From positions 1 through 64,000 of the forward strand of contig JAKVAQ010000004.1 of assembly GCA_022447665.1 (NCBI GenBank): a stretch of 64,000 nucleotides of DNA, written 5' to 3'. Positions 1-8,587 of this stretch are shown piece after piece (the first letter of the stretch is position 1; each line of letters opens with the position of its first letter). The notes beneath the pieces were generated by a model. That model saw only the letters and a program-made list of their open reading frames with translations, was not told where the DNA came from and searched no databases. The stretch is from Crocinitomicaceae bacterium (GTDB lineage Bacteria > Bacteroidota > Bacteroidia > Flavobacteriales_D > Crocinitomicaceae). Made by a program: the position numbers and the translations under genes.

Positions 1-299
1 CAATGAATTTTTCATAGGTAATAAATTTTGGGTGCTCAAAACTATTAAAAAATATTTTGATTGTTAAAGAAATTTAGATTTCCTTAAAAATTTAATCCCT
101 AGTTAACATGGAATGAAGTGATTCCCGTGGAAACTATTTTAAACTTTCAGAAATAAATATTCTACAGGCTATTTTATATTTTCAAAAGTAAATATTCGGG
201 AGCCGTCCTGCCTAGACAACTAAAAACACTTCTATTACTGGGTTCGGGTAAATCCGGTATCAGAATGGTATCATAAATTATTTGCTCGAAGTCCGAAAA
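1..299. other. gene-free left edge
   Basis: I see no open reading frame of useful length and no tRNA cloverleaf here. The only structure noticed is an imperfect 29-bp direct repeat (listed separately) in very AT-rich DNA. The stretch is probably the intergenic region between the OmpA-like gene and a gene beyond the left edge. Confidence 0.6.
134..197. repeat. imperfect 29-bp tandem direct repeat
   Basis: Two copies, 134-162 and 169-197, are repeated with a 35-bp period. Both begin CTATTTTA and end TAAATATTC, and 25 of 29 positions match by eye. The copies lie in non-coding DNA. They could be paired regulator sites or chance in AT-rich sequence. Confidence 0.5.
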
Positions 300-331
300 G
301 ACAAAACCCGCCTTGTAGCAAAGACGGGTTT
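300..331 (-). terminator. hairpin terminator after the OmpA-like gene
   Basis: AAACCCG (304-310) pairs with CGGGTTT (325-331). Read on the minus strand, the stem is followed by a T-rich run. It lies 44 bases past the stop of the minus-strand OmpA-like gene, as expected for its intrinsic terminator. Confidence 0.65.
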
Positions 332-375
332 AGCAATCATCCTGGAACGGATTGATTGGTTTGTTGTAGCATCGT

Positions 376-1353
376 TTACTCCTCTCCCTCTTCGGTATTG
401 TTAATTAACTCAAACAACTCACTCAAATCAGGAGTAATAATAATTTCAATTCTTCTATTCTTGGCCTTATTGTCAGGATCCACAGGGTGAAACTCTGAGC
501 GTCCAGCAGCTGTGATTCTTGTTGGATCCATTTCACTATTCGCCAACATAATCTTAACAACAGAAGTTGCTCTTAATACACTTAATTCCCAGTTATCTTT
601 CGGGTGATTTCCACCTTTCATTGGGTCAGTATCCGTATGTCCTTCAACAAGAATATCTATATCTTCTTGTGTTTCTAATACCTTCGCTAAATCTATAATT
701 GCCCCTTTACCCTCTTCATTGATCTCTGTTTTACCAGAAGCAAACAGAAGGTTAGCTTCCATACTCACATAAATTCTACCATCTCTCTCCTCTACCGTAA
801 TTCCTTTATCGGCAAAACCTCTAAGGGCAGTAGCGATCTTCTCTTTTAGTAATCGTGCGGCTTCATCCTTGTTGGCCAAGATCTGCTCTAACTCTTCAAT
901 TCTTTTCTCTTTATCTACCAACACACGCTCACGTGCGTTTAATTCTTTTTCCAATTGATTAAGGCGGTCTTCCTTATTCTGAAGATCAATTCTGGTTTGC
1001 TCTAAATCATTCACCAATGCGGCATTGTCCTTATTACCATTGGCCACAACATCCGCATACTTTTGCTCCAATAATTGATTGGTTTGGTATACCTTATGGT
1101 AATCCATTTTGGCCTTACGGTATTCAATTCCCATAGCAGTTGTATCAGCAACCATTGAATCAAGATCCGTTCGCATAAGATCCATTTGAACCTGAAGTTC
1201 TTTTAGCTGATTTTCATAATCCAGCGCTTTGGTCTTATACATATTCTGGTCTTCCAGACACTTGTTATAATTGTCTTCTAGCTCTTTGTATTTCTTTATA
1301 GATACACAGGATACAGCAAAGACTAATGATAATATGGCTATAAATACTTTCAC
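376..1353 (-). CDS. OmpA-family lipoprotein with long coiled coil
   Basis: The protein is about 325 residues if translation starts at the GTG at 1353. That start gives a clean lipoprotein signal, MKVFIAILSLVFAVSC, with the lipid-accepting Cys at residue 16; a longer frame to 1446 would put 31 non-signal-like residues in front. Residues about 20-190 are heptad-rich and should form a coiled coil. Residues about 200-310 are an OmpA C-terminal peptidoglycan-binding domain, with LLFASGKTEI, VEGHTDTD and a closing NRRIEI motif. By family, the protein is outer-membrane anchored and clamps the envelope to peptidoglycan. It is monocistronic, diverges from the glycosyltransferase, and has its own terminator. 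The family call is firm; the exact start is inferred. Confidence 0.88.
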   Translation of the reverse strand: MKVFIAILSLVFAVSCVSIKKYKELEDNYNKCLEDQNMYKTKALDYENQLKELQVQMDLMRTDLDSMVADTTAMGIEYRKAKMDYHKVYQTNQLLEQKYADVVANGNKDNAALVNDLEQTRIDLQNKEDRLNQLEKELNARERVLVDKEKRIEELEQILANKDEAARLLKEKIATALRGFADKGITVEERDGRIYVSMEANLLFASGKTEINEEGKGAIIDLAKVLETQEDIDILVEGHTDTDPMKGGNHPKDNWELSVLRATSVVKIMLANSEMDPTRITAAGRSEFHPVDPDNKAKNRRIEIIITPDLSELFELINNTEEGEE

Positions 1354-1509
1354 TAAAATCAAATTTCGTAAGAATACCCTCCGATTTTCGTCCTTAATCC
1401 TGTAGTTTTTCACAGCATTATGTTGGGGAAAGAATATCAACAACATCGTTAAGAAAAGTTAATCGTCGCAACCATTTGTTTGGAATGGCGTTTTTCTAGC
1501 GGTTTTAAT

Positions 1510-1517
1510 TATTTTTG
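1510..1517 (+). promoter_or_regulatory. Bacteroidota -7 promoter box (TATTTTTG)
   Basis: This is a perfect match to TAnnTTTG, 25 bases before the TTG codon at 1543. No well-placed -33 TTG was found. Its position inside the longer reading frame from 1480 argues for the downstream TTG start of the glycosyltransferase. Confidence 0.5.
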
Positions 1518-1542
1518 TTCCTTTGGTAAATTACGCCCAAAC

Positions 1543-2250
1543 TTGAAGAATCTCGTTATCATACCAACCTATAATGAAAAAGAAAACATTGAACGTATGG
1601 TTCATAAGGTATTTTCATTGAATAGAGATTTTCATTTATTAATTGTGGATGATGGCTCCCCGGATGGCACTGCTGCAATAGTTAAGGGACTTCAAGAGAA
1701 GTACGCTGGAAAACTTCATATAGAGGAACGAGAAGGTAAACTAGGATTAGGGACAGCATATTTACATGGATTTAGATGGGGATTGGCCAAAGGATATGAA
1801 TACCTTTTTGAAATGGATGCCGATTTCTCTCATAATCCAGATGATTTAGAACGATTACTTGACGCCTGCGAAAAAGGTGCTGATTTATCAGTAGGTTCTC
1901 GCTACGTTAAGGGTGGTAAGGTAGCCAATTGGGATAGAAAGCGTTTATTACTTTCATTCTTTGCCTCATTCTACGTACGTATGATTCTATGGATTGGAAT
2001 TCGCGATACAACGGCTGGGTTTAAATGCTACAACCGTCGCGTACTAGAGGCCATTAATTTTGACAAGGTGACGTATAAAGGATATGCTTTTCAAATTTGC
2101 ATGAAGTATGCCGCTCTTCAAAAAGGGTTTAAAATTACTGAAGTCCCAATTACCTTTATCGATAGAGAATTTGGAACCTCGAAAATGAGCACGAGTATTT
2201 TCAAAGAAGCGATTTTTGGTGTCTGGAAAATGCGCTTTACGAAGTTTTAA
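1543..2250 (+). CDS. polyprenol monophosphomannose synthase-like GT2
   Basis: This is a GT-A fold family 2 glycosyltransferase of about 235 residues, closest in pattern to dolichyl/polyprenyl-phosphate mannosyltransferase (DPM1 type). It would transfer a sugar from a GDP-sugar to a polyprenyl phosphate at the inner membrane. Visible motifs are IIPTYNEKENI at the N-terminus, VDDGSPDGT for nucleotide binding, the metal-binding MDADFSHNP, and VGSRYVKGG. There are no strong membrane spans, so this is the soluble single-domain form. A frame is open from ATG 1480, but the extra 21 residues are unlike the family and contain a promoter box, so TTG 1543 is preferred. It is monocistronic. Donor and acceptor are inferred from the family only. 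Confidence 0.85.
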   Translation: MKNLVIIPTYNEKENIERMVHKVFSLNRDFHLLIVDDGSPDGTAAIVKGLQEKYAGKLHIEEREGKLGLGTAYLHGFRWGLAKGYEYLFEMDADFSHNPDDLERLLDACEKGADLSVGSRYVKGGKVANWDRKRLLLSFFASFYVRMILWIGIRDTTAGFKCYNRRVLEAINFDKVTYKGYAFQICMKYAALQKGFKITEVPITFIDREFGTSKMSTSIFKEAIFGVWKMRFTKF

Positions 2251-2331
2251 AACAACTTTGATTCATATTTTACTTTTTGGTAACAGTATAATCCTATTTC
2301 TCTCCTAACTTAGTAGAAATGGGGAGGTGCT

Positions 2332-2937
2332 ACGAAAAAATGGCTTGAAAAATATCTTCCCGAATTTGTTTACGGAGGCATTGACGGGAGTATGACCACA
2401 TTCGCAGTGGTTGCAGGATCGGTAGGCGCAAGGCTTTCAAGTTCAATCATCATTATTTTAGGATTTGCCAATTTATTAGCTGATGGCTTTGCCATGTCGG
2501 TTGGTGCCTACCTATAGGCTAAATCCGAACATGATAATAACCTCAAGAAGATTCGAGAGAAAGAGAACGCAAAAGGTAAAATGGATGCTGAAGAAAAGAA
2601 AAAAAGTAATGCTGAACTAATCGCTAAATACGATTTACTCTTCGACGATAAAACCCCTCTTTCAAAAGGTACGAGCACATTTATTGCTTTTTTTGCTATA
2701 GGGCTAATTCCACTAATTATATATGTAGTTGATTTTATTCAACCACTGAACATAAACTTATTTCTCATATCTACCATTTTAACCGGAATTGGGTTTATTG
2801 TAGTTGGCTACCTCAAATCATACATTAATGAAACCAGTTTAACTAGAGGAATTATAGGCACTTTACTACTGGGTGTTCTTGCCGCTTTGGTAGCATACTA
2901 CGTGGGTGACCTTTTAGAAAGATTAATAACAGGATAA
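2332..2937 (+). pseudogene. VIT/CCC1-family metal transporter, broken
   Basis: In one continuous frame, 2332-2937 encodes about 200 residues typical of VIT1/CCC1 iron/manganese transporters. It has WLEKYLPEFVYGGIDGSMTT, then a first membrane helix with LADGFAMSVGAYL, a charged metal-binding loop (AKSEHDNN and KIREKENAKG), and three C-terminal helices. Two lesions are visible. The expected start reads ACG at 2332, where ATG would give MKKWLEKYLPE. An in-frame TAG at 2515-2517 sits where the family usually has Ser in YLS-KSE, so one C-to-A change in TCG would explain it. ATG 2581 could restart only the last 118 residues, which lack the first helix. This is a pseudogene unless the base calls are wrong. 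Confidence 0.82.
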
Positions 2938-2948
2938 ATATTTTTGTA

Positions 2949-3578
2949 GTGAAACACGAGTGGAGAAAAATAGAAAAGTCAATTTACCTTCCTAAGGCGA
3001 AGCCAGAAGTAATTGATGTGCGCGAGTTTCAATATGTTTCTATTCATGGTTCAGGTAATCCTAATGCAGAGTCTTTTGCACAGTTCATCCAGGCGCTTTA
3101 CAGTATGTCTTATGCCATTAAAATGAACTTAAAGAAGGTGGATAAACTGCCGAAAGGTTATATGGATTGGACAGTTTATCCCTTGACCGGAATATGGGAC
3201 ATTACGGATAAGGCAAAACAGAATTATTCAGACACATTAAATAAAGACGATCTCGTGTTTGATTTAATGATTCGCCAACCCGATTTTGTCACCGAGGATT
3301 TCTTTAGCGAAATGCTTGCGCTTACAAAAAAGAAGAAACCGAACGAAATGCTTGAGAAAGCCGAACTAAAGAAGTTTCATGATGGTAAATGCGTGCAAAT
3401 GTTGCACGTTGGGAGTTTTGATGATGAACCTGCAAGTTTTGCTATAATGGAGAAGTTTGCTGACGAGCAAGGTTTAAAGAGAATCTCCAAAAAGCATCGG
3501 GAAATTTATCTTTCTGATTTTAGGAAAGTTCCTGAAGAAAAGAGGAAAACAGCTTTAAGACTTCAGGGTGAAGGATAA
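2949..3578 (+). CDS. GyrI-like small-molecule-binding domain protein
   Basis: This 209-residue soluble protein resembles stand-alone GyrI-like/effector-binding proteins (COG4832 type), a SOUL-related alpha/beta fold. It has the typical opening MKHEWRKIEKSIYLPK, a central MDWTVYPLTGIWDI, and the late YHVG-equivalent MLHVGSFDDEPASFA followed by HREIYLSDFRKVPEEK. The GTG start is chosen because the opening matches the family. By family, such proteins bind small hydrophobic ligands, and a few hydrolyse them; the real substrate is unknown. It lies just after the broken transporter and converges with the FG-GAP lipoprotein, ending 4 bases before that stop codon. Confidence 0.8.
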   Translation: MKHEWRKIEKSIYLPKAKPEVIDVREFQYVSIHGSGNPNAESFAQFIQALYSMSYAIKMNLKKVDKLPKGYMDWTVYPLTGIWDITDKAKQNYSDTLNKDDLVFDLMIRQPDFVTEDFFSEMLALTKKKKPNEMLEKAELKKFHDGKCVQMLHVGSFDDEPASFAIMEKFADEQGLKRISKKHREIYLSDFRKVPEEKRKTALRLQGEG

Positions 3579-3582
3579 TAGT

Positions 3583-5838
3583 TTAATGCTGATGCACATG
3601 CTCACCACTACCTTGAGCAAAAGGAATATAAGTATGATTTAATGCTTCAAAACCGGCATTTCCTTCTTTAATCTTAATCTTCTGGTTCACTGCTACATCC
3701 TCTAAAACCTGAACTTCAGAATTTAACCAATCAATGGTAATAGACGCAATCTTTTTCGCCTGTCCTAAACCAATTTCCTGGCGTAAACAATTTGCTCCAA
3801 AAGAACTTCCTGTACTCACAATTCTGTATATCTTTTGACCATTATCTAATTCTACCTCAATTCGTGTTCCTATGGCACTTCTATTGGTTTTTGTTCCTTC
3901 CAATTCAAGAATAATCCAGTTATTTCCAAAGCCAGGATTCTCAAATAACACATTGTTAAAATCATCCGAGTTATAAGCACCTCCCATTACCGTGTAAATA
4001 TCTTGATCACCATCTTGATCTATATCCGCAAAACTCACCGCATGCCCTTTTTGAATATGACCAAACCCTCCTGATGAAGTAACCTCTTCAAATTTCTTTC
4101 CTCCAACATTGCGGAACATTCTGTTCGGAACTATAGCCGAATAATCCGGACAACCAGTAGCCAAATAAAAATCTAAATACCCATCGTTATCTAAATCACC
4201 ATAATTACATCCCATTGGGTACATGGCTCTTGAAATATTGTAAGTAGAGGTCTTTTCGCTGAAAGTCCCATTCTTGTTATTGATGTATAAACGAGGGTGC
4301 GAAATCTCAGTCTTTTTATTCTGTAATTCCTTTGCATAAACATCTGCTGCAACATGCGGGTAAGCCATGTCATAACCCGACACAAATAAATCTTGATATC
4401 CATCATTATTTACATCCCAAAACCAACATGGAAATGAATGAATTGGCTCCGAAACTCCTGCCTTTTTCGCCATTTCAGTAAAAACTCCATTCTCATTTTT
4501 ATACAATAAGTTTTCTCGGTCGTAAACAGATATATATAGTTCTGGCCAGCCGTCATTATCAATATCACCCCAAACCGTTCCTTTTATAAAACCTTTAACC
4601 TCTCCCAAACCTACATCCTGAGAAACATCTTTAAAGGTTCCATCACCATTATTCTCATAAAGAAAACATGGACTTGTTTGTAAAGGAGAAGATTCATGAG
4701 CTACGAAAAGATCCAAATTCCCATCCTTATTATAATCACCCCAAGTGGCTGTTTGCGTTGGAAAATAACTCAAGATCCCAGCCTCTTTTGTTACGTCAGA
4801 AAAGGTTCCATCTCCATTATTTCGCAACAATGAGTTTGGCCATTTCCCGGCATCTTCTAACCAAGCTCCCCTCAGAATCAAGATGTCAATGTTTCCATCG
4901 TTATCATAATCAGCTTGTAAACAATTAAGCCCACCAAAAATCCCCTTAAGCCCCGCGCTTTCCGTGGTTTCATCAAATCCACCCTTACCATTATTAATGA
5001 ATAAGCGTGCTTGCTCATCAATGCCGAAAGCCGTCGCAAAAATGTCGAGTAAACCGTCGTTGTTAAAATCTTCAACGCAAGCACCTCCCGCCAATCCGTT
5101 TTGTGCTACACCAACATTCATCGCAATCTCTTTAAATCGTGGAAATTCTTCTTCCTCCATTTTCCAATTAGGGAAAGGAATTGCATATTTTTCTGGCACC
5201 TCCTCTGCGTGATTTCCCAATGTCATATATCCCAAATTGATTAACCATTTTTGATAATCTTGTGGGTTCTTGTCATAAGCAATTTGGTAAAGTTCTATCG
5301 CCTTCGTTGATCCTTCCTTTAATTGATGAACCCCTGGCCCTTCTAGTGGCAGAATACATGAAAATTCTGTGTGCGCATTTCTACAATTTTCTTCTTCTCC
5401 TATTCTTAAATAGGCCAGCGCCATGAGTTCAAGTACTATGAGCTTATTGTTGTGATCTATTTGATCAGCCAAAGGTATGCTCATATCAAAATAGCGCTCA
5501 AATTCTTCAATACTTTTTTCGGGATCACCTGCACGAATCAAATCTTGACAGTAACCAAACCAAGTTGGTGAAAATCTTTTTTTAGGATCATCACTCAATT
5601 GCTTTTCAATTAACGGTACACGTCCTTTACTATCGTATAAATTTAATAATGGATCGTTATTGGCTTTAATATCCTCTAAAATGGAAACCATTTCTAAGGT
5701 AGACTCAGTGCGGACATCTACAACTTGTTCAGCATCTGCATTCGTTTCAGCCACAACACTGCTAACGTTGCTCTTTTTCTCCTCCCCACAAGAGGCGAAA
5801 AAGAGAATTCCAATGAATAAAGCTATTTGCGTTCGCAT
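3583..5838 (-). CDS. FG-GAP/VCBS repeat ASPIC-UnbV lipoprotein (CRTAC1-like)
   Basis: This 751-residue secreted lipoprotein has the signal MRTQIALFIGILFFASC with Cys 17. After a helical TPR-like region (about 60-220), it carries many Ca-binding FG-GAP/VCBS beta-propeller repeats, seen as recurrent D-x-(D/N)-x-DG motifs such as DFNNDGLLD, DYDNDGNID and DIDQDGDQD. The C-terminus has an ASPIC/UnbV domain (about 650-735; RSAIGTRIEVELDNG and SSFGANCLRQEIGLG). Proteins of this CRTAC1-like type are surface or secreted, calcium-binding, and of unknown specific role in Bacteroidota. The tail ends in a His-rich EHVHQH. It is monocistronic and diverges from the DUF1826-CobW operon. A weak -7 box (TATCTTCG, 5846-5853, minus strand) lies just upstream. 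Confidence 0.87.
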   Translation of the reverse strand: MRTQIALFIGILFFASCGEEKKSNVSSVVAETNADAEQVVDVRTESTLEMVSILEDIKANNDPLLNLYDSKGRVPLIEKQLSDDPKKRFSPTWFGYCQDLIRAGDPEKSIEEFERYFDMSIPLADQIDHNNKLIVLELMALAYLRIGEEENCRNAHTEFSCILPLEGPGVHQLKEGSTKAIELYQIAYDKNPQDYQKWLINLGYMTLGNHAEEVPEKYAIPFPNWKMEEEEFPRFKEIAMNVGVAQNGLAGGACVEDFNNDGLLDIFATAFGIDEQARLFINNGKGGFDETTESAGLKGIFGGLNCLQADYDNDGNIDILILRGAWLEDAGKWPNSLLRNNGDGTFSDVTKEAGILSYFPTQTATWGDYNKDGNLDLFVAHESSPLQTSPCFLYENNGDGTFKDVSQDVGLGEVKGFIKGTVWGDIDNDGWPELYISVYDRENLLYKNENGVFTEMAKKAGVSEPIHSFPCWFWDVNNDGYQDLFVSGYDMAYPHVAADVYAKELQNKKTEISHPRLYINNKNGTFSEKTSTYNISRAMYPMGCNYGDLDNDGYLDFYLATGCPDYSAIVPNRMFRNVGGKKFEEVTSSGGFGHIQKGHAVSFADIDQDGDQDIYTVMGGAYNSDDFNNVLFENPGFGNNWIILELEGTKTNRSAIGTRIEVELDNGQKIYRIVSTGSSFGANCLRQEIGLGQAKKIASITIDWLNSEVQVLEDVAVNQKIKIKEGNAGFEALNHTYIPFAQGSGEHVHQH

Positions 5839-5898
5839 GATGTAGCGAAGATACTCATCTGCTTCTGATTTTGAGGCATTTTATTTTCTTCAAGCCTA

Positions 5899-5929
5899 TT
5901 GCATATTTTCTGCCGTTCAGGTATATTTG
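5899..5929 (+). promoter_or_regulatory. promoter of the DUF1826-CobW operon
   Basis: A -33 TTG (5899-5901) is followed after 20 bases by a perfect -7 box TATATTTG (5922-5929). Transcription would start near 5934, about 15 bases before the ATG at 5949. This also argues against a longer start at 5871. Confidence 0.65.
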
Positions 5930-5942
5930 CAACGCTGTTGCA
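5928..5942. promoter_or_regulatory. Zur/Fur-like operator palindrome
   Basis: TGCAAC-GCT-GTTGCA is a perfect inverted repeat with 6-base arms and a 3-base spacer. It overlaps the end of the -7 box and the predicted transcription start, where a bound repressor would block transcription. The downstream CobW-type metallochaperone makes a zinc-responsive Fur-family repressor (Zur) the most likely ligand; that identification is inference. Confidence 0.55.
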
Positions 5943-5948
5943 TTTATT

Positions 5949-6602
5949 ATGATCAAAGTCGAAACTTGTCTATCCAATTGTGCTGTTGACAAATACGAGC
6001 GGATCCTTTTTAGAATTCATGAAGAGGAAATAAATATTGCCATGTATGAGCGCAATATAGATGCTTTAAAAAAGGATGTTGACACGCTATTAAATGATGA
6101 TTTTGAATATCGTGCAAATGGCAGTGCTAAAGAAATAATCGAATCCTTAGAAGGGGATTTTAAATCTTACTTTGATGGTCCTTCCGACTTACTTCAAGAC
6201 ATTGCAAACAATGTAGAGTTGTTCTTTAGAACTACTGAAAGCGCATCTTTCAATTTGTACTTGGCTACAATCAATTCAAATATGTGCCGTCGTTTTCATA
6301 CCGACATGAATGATATGAGAATGCTATGTACCTATAGCGGTCCAGGAACTTTATGGCTTGGTGAAGACAATATAAATCGAGAAGCACTTTATGGTACAGG
6401 AGAAAATGATACCATTGTTTTGAACGATAATGAAATTCAACAAGCAAAAACTGGAGCGGTGGTTTTGTTAAAAGGAGCCCTTTACCCAAAAGAAGGTACG
6501 AAAGCAATTGTACATCGCAGCCCAACAATTGAAGAGAGCGGAGAAAGAAGATTATTATTAAGAATTGATACCAATGACCATCTTGGTTATTTATTAAAAT
6601 AG
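5949..6602 (+). CDS. DUF1826 family protein, CobW partner
   Basis: This 217-residue soluble protein is of the DUF1826 type. The conserved core reads FHTDMNDMRMLCTYSGPGTLWL, ending in a block with GAVVLLKGALYP, VHRSPTIEESGERRLLLRID and likely metal or substrate ligands (His, Asp, Cys). Members are commonly found beside COG0523/CobW GTPases, and that is the arrangement here: the next gene begins 3 bases after the stop. ATG 5949 is chosen because a promoter and operator lie just before it; upstream in-frame codons encode a non-conserved hydrophobic stretch. The biochemical function is not known. The context points to zinc homeostasis. Confidence 0.8.
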   Translation: MIKVETCLSNCAVDKYERILFRIHEEEINIAMYERNIDALKKDVDTLLNDDFEYRANGSAKEIIESLEGDFKSYFDGPSDLLQDIANNVELFFRTTESASFNLYLATINSNMCRRFHTDMNDMRMLCTYSGPGTLWLGEDNINREALYGTGENDTIVLNDNEIQQAKTGAVVLLKGALYPKEGTKAIVHRSPTIEESGERRLLLRIDTNDHLGYLLK

Positions 6603-6605
6603 AAC

Positions 6606-7832
6606 ATGAATACTACTTTAGATAAAAAATTACCGGTTACCGTATTAAGCGGTTTTCTAGGAGCTGGAAAAACAACATTACTTAATCACGTATTGCATAA
6701 CAAAGAAGGGCTAAAAGTAGCCGTTATTGTGAACGATATGAGCGAGGTGAATGTTGATGCTGACCTTGTTAAAAACGAGAACGTTCTTTCGAGAACAGAA
6801 GAGAAACTTGTTGAGATGAGTAATGGCTGTATTTGTTGTACACTACGTGAAGATTTGATGGATGAAGTAGAGCGTTTGGCCAAGGAGAACAGGTTTGATT
6901 ACTTATTGATTGAAAGTACAGGGATTTCTGAGCCTATACCTGTTGCTCAGACGTTTTCATTTATAGATGAAGAGGCCGGTATTGATTTGTCGCAGTTCTC
7001 TTATATCGATACAATGGTTACCGTAGTGGATGCTTTTAATTTCTTTAAAGATTTCGGTAGTCCAGAAACTTTGATGGATAGAAATATGACGGACATGGAG
7101 GATGATTTCAGAACCATCGTAAATCTATTGACTGATCAAGTAGAATTCGCAAACGTAATTATCCTGAACAAAACCGATTTAGTATCAGAAGAACATTTAG
7201 GTACGTTAAAATCGGCTATAAAGAAATTAAACCCGAGCGCTAGAATCATTGAATCTACTTTCGCTAAGGTGGACCCTAAAGAAATTTTAAATACAGGTTT
7301 ATTTGATTTTGAAGAGGCGGAACAAGCTGCCGGATGGATTGAAGAATTAAACAAGGAAGAACATACACCAGAGACAGAAGAATATGGAATCGGCTCATTT
7401 GTATACCGTTCAACCAAACCATTTGATCCTGAGCGTTTTTGGGATTATGTTGAAAATAAATTTCCTGCATCAATAATTCGAAGCAAAGGACTATTTTGGT
7501 TGGCTTCTCGACCTAGTCAAGCATTAATTTGGGGGCAAGCTGGTGGTTCGTTAAGAGCAGATAATGCTGGAGTTTGGTGGAGCAGTATGCCTTTTGAAAA
7601 AAGATCACAATACGTTGCTTTCCTAGACAATCAACAGGAAATAGAAAAGGATTGGGATCCAACATTCGGTGATCGTAAAAACGAAATTGTATTTATTGGC
7701 CAAGATATCGACGAGCCAGCAATGCGGGCAGACCTAGATGCTTGCCTAGCGACAGATGAAGAATTAAATACAAATAGATGGGTAGATGGCTATGATGATC
7801 CATGGCCTGTTCAAAGAGCGATGCCTATGTAA
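6606..7832 (+). CDS. CobW/COG0523 GTP-dependent metallochaperone
   Basis: This 408-residue GTPase belongs to the COG0523 family (ZNG1/YciC/ZigA-like), which uses GTP hydrolysis to hand a metal, usually zinc, to target enzymes. The N-terminal G domain has Walker [11 protein letters not shown] (residues 15-24), the metal-binding CxCC motif at Cys75/77/78 ([10 protein letters not shown]), [10 protein letters not shown], and the base-specificity NKTDLV. The CobW C-terminal domain occupies about 260-400 and contains [12 protein letters not shown]. The gene is co-transcribed with the DUF1826 gene from a promoter with a Zur-like palindrome, which favours a role in zinc-limited growth. A clear terminator follows at 7854. 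The family call is certain; the client protein is unknown. Confidence 0.92.
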   Translation: MNTTLDKKLPVTVLSGFLGAGKTTLLNHVLHNKEGLKVAVIVNDMSEVNVDADLVKNENVLSRTEEKLVEMSNGCICCTLREDLMDEVERLAKENRFDYLLIESTGISEPIPVAQTFSFIDEEAGIDLSQFSYIDTMVTVVDAFNFFKDFGSPETLMDRNMTDMEDDFRTIVNLLTDQVEFANVIILNKTDLVSEEHLGTLKSAIKKLNPSARIIESTFAKVDPKEILNTGLFDFEEAEQAAGWIEELNKEEHTPETEEYGIGSFVYRSTKPFDPERFWDYVENKFPASIIRSKGLFWLASRPSQALIWGQAGGSLRADNAGVWWSSMPFEKRSQYVAFLDNQQEIEKDWDPTFGDRKNEIVFIGQDIDEPAMRADLDACLATDEELNTNRWVDGYDDPWPVQRAMPM

Positions 7833-7853
7833 AAGACTCTCTAGTAAATAATT

Positions 7854-7891
7854 AAAAAAAGCATCTTGGAACAATTCTGAGGTGCTTTTTT
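7854..7891 (+). terminator. intrinsic terminator of the DUF1826-CobW operon
   Basis: A stem GCATCT (7861-7866) pairs with AGGTGC (7880-7885) with one G-T pair. It is extended by the flanking A7 and T6 runs and followed directly by the T tract. It begins 22 bases past the cobW-like stop codon. Confidence 0.85.
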
Positions 7892-7922
7892 GTTCGTGAG
7901 TTAATTCCAGAAAACATAGGAA

Positions 7923-8531
7923 ATGAAACTTAAAAATTTAATCACCTTCCTGACAGTGTTATTTACTCTTAATACGAGCGCTTAAGAATCAAAGGATACC
8001 ATCAGCGATCTCGAACGAACCTTTATGCCTCAATTTCAATTGGGCTATGTGTTGAACCAAACAGATGATTGGTTCAATGGATTAATAACCCAAACAAGTA
8101 TGGAATGTCGAGACATTACCAACTTAGTATTAAGAGTTAACTATGATGTTTACAATACAAGTATGACTCTCGATTATCCTTTAAATGACATTACCCGCTT
8201 CACGAGAAAAACCAACTTTTCTGATGTTATTGGAGGGTTAGGATATAGACTTCAAATGGGAAAACATAACATCACTACTTATGTACAATCCGGTATTCGT
8301 CTATATGGTTATCCAAAATTTAACACCTAAAATAATCAAATCTCAATTGACTTCGGAAGAAAAAGGACAGGCGTTATGCGCTATACTTTAGGGTATGAAT
8401 ATGCCTTAACACCAAAACTCTTTTTCTCTTTAGAGTTTTTTAGTAGTCATACTTTTAAACCCATTGATTTTTGGACGAGCAATACATGGAGTCACGGCGA
8501 GACTTTTGGAATTACTTCGCCTTTGTTTTAA
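7923..8531 (+). pseudogene. outer-membrane beta-barrel protein, two nonsense codons
   Basis: A single frame from ATG 7923 to TAA 8529 encodes about 200 residues of a secreted beta-barrel protein. The signal peptide MKLKNLITFLTVLFTLNTSA is followed by alternating strands rich in Tyr, Phe and Thr, ending in aromatic SPLF as outer-membrane barrels do. Two internal TAA codons interrupt it. One is at 7983-7985, exactly at the signal-cleavage site where AQ is usual, so CAA to TAA is likely. The other is at 8328-8330 (FNT-stop-NNQISIDFG). The frame stays open and barrel-like past both. The middle fragment of 101 codons could not be exported. I call it a decayed gene; the family is not identified more closely. 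Confidence 0.72.
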
Positions 8532-8587
8532 ATTCACTATGAACAAAATACCTGATTCATAGCTTTCATTATAAGAACCTGAAACTT

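Noticed and set aside
239-260. T-loop-like GGTTCGGGTAAATCC
   Set aside because: No acceptor, anticodon or D arms can be built around it, so it is not a tRNA.
2319-2350. ATG 2319 or ATG 2340 as the transporter start
   Set aside because: Both are in a different frame and reach a TGA within a few codons; only the ACG-led frame encodes the family sequence.
2515-2517. TAG read as a recoded amino acid
   Set aside because: The nearby broken genes are stopped by TAA as well, other genes in the window end normally, and this gene also lacks its start codon, so inactivation is simpler.
2939-2946. TATTTTTG as promoter of the GyrI-like gene
   Set aside because: It is a perfect -7 match but ends only 2 bases before the GTG start that fits the family, so it cannot serve that start; probably chance.
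4191-5212. Several open frames opposite or shifted within the FG-GAP gene
   Set aside because: They are shadows of a repetitive Asp/Asn/Gly-rich coding sequence with no independent family features.
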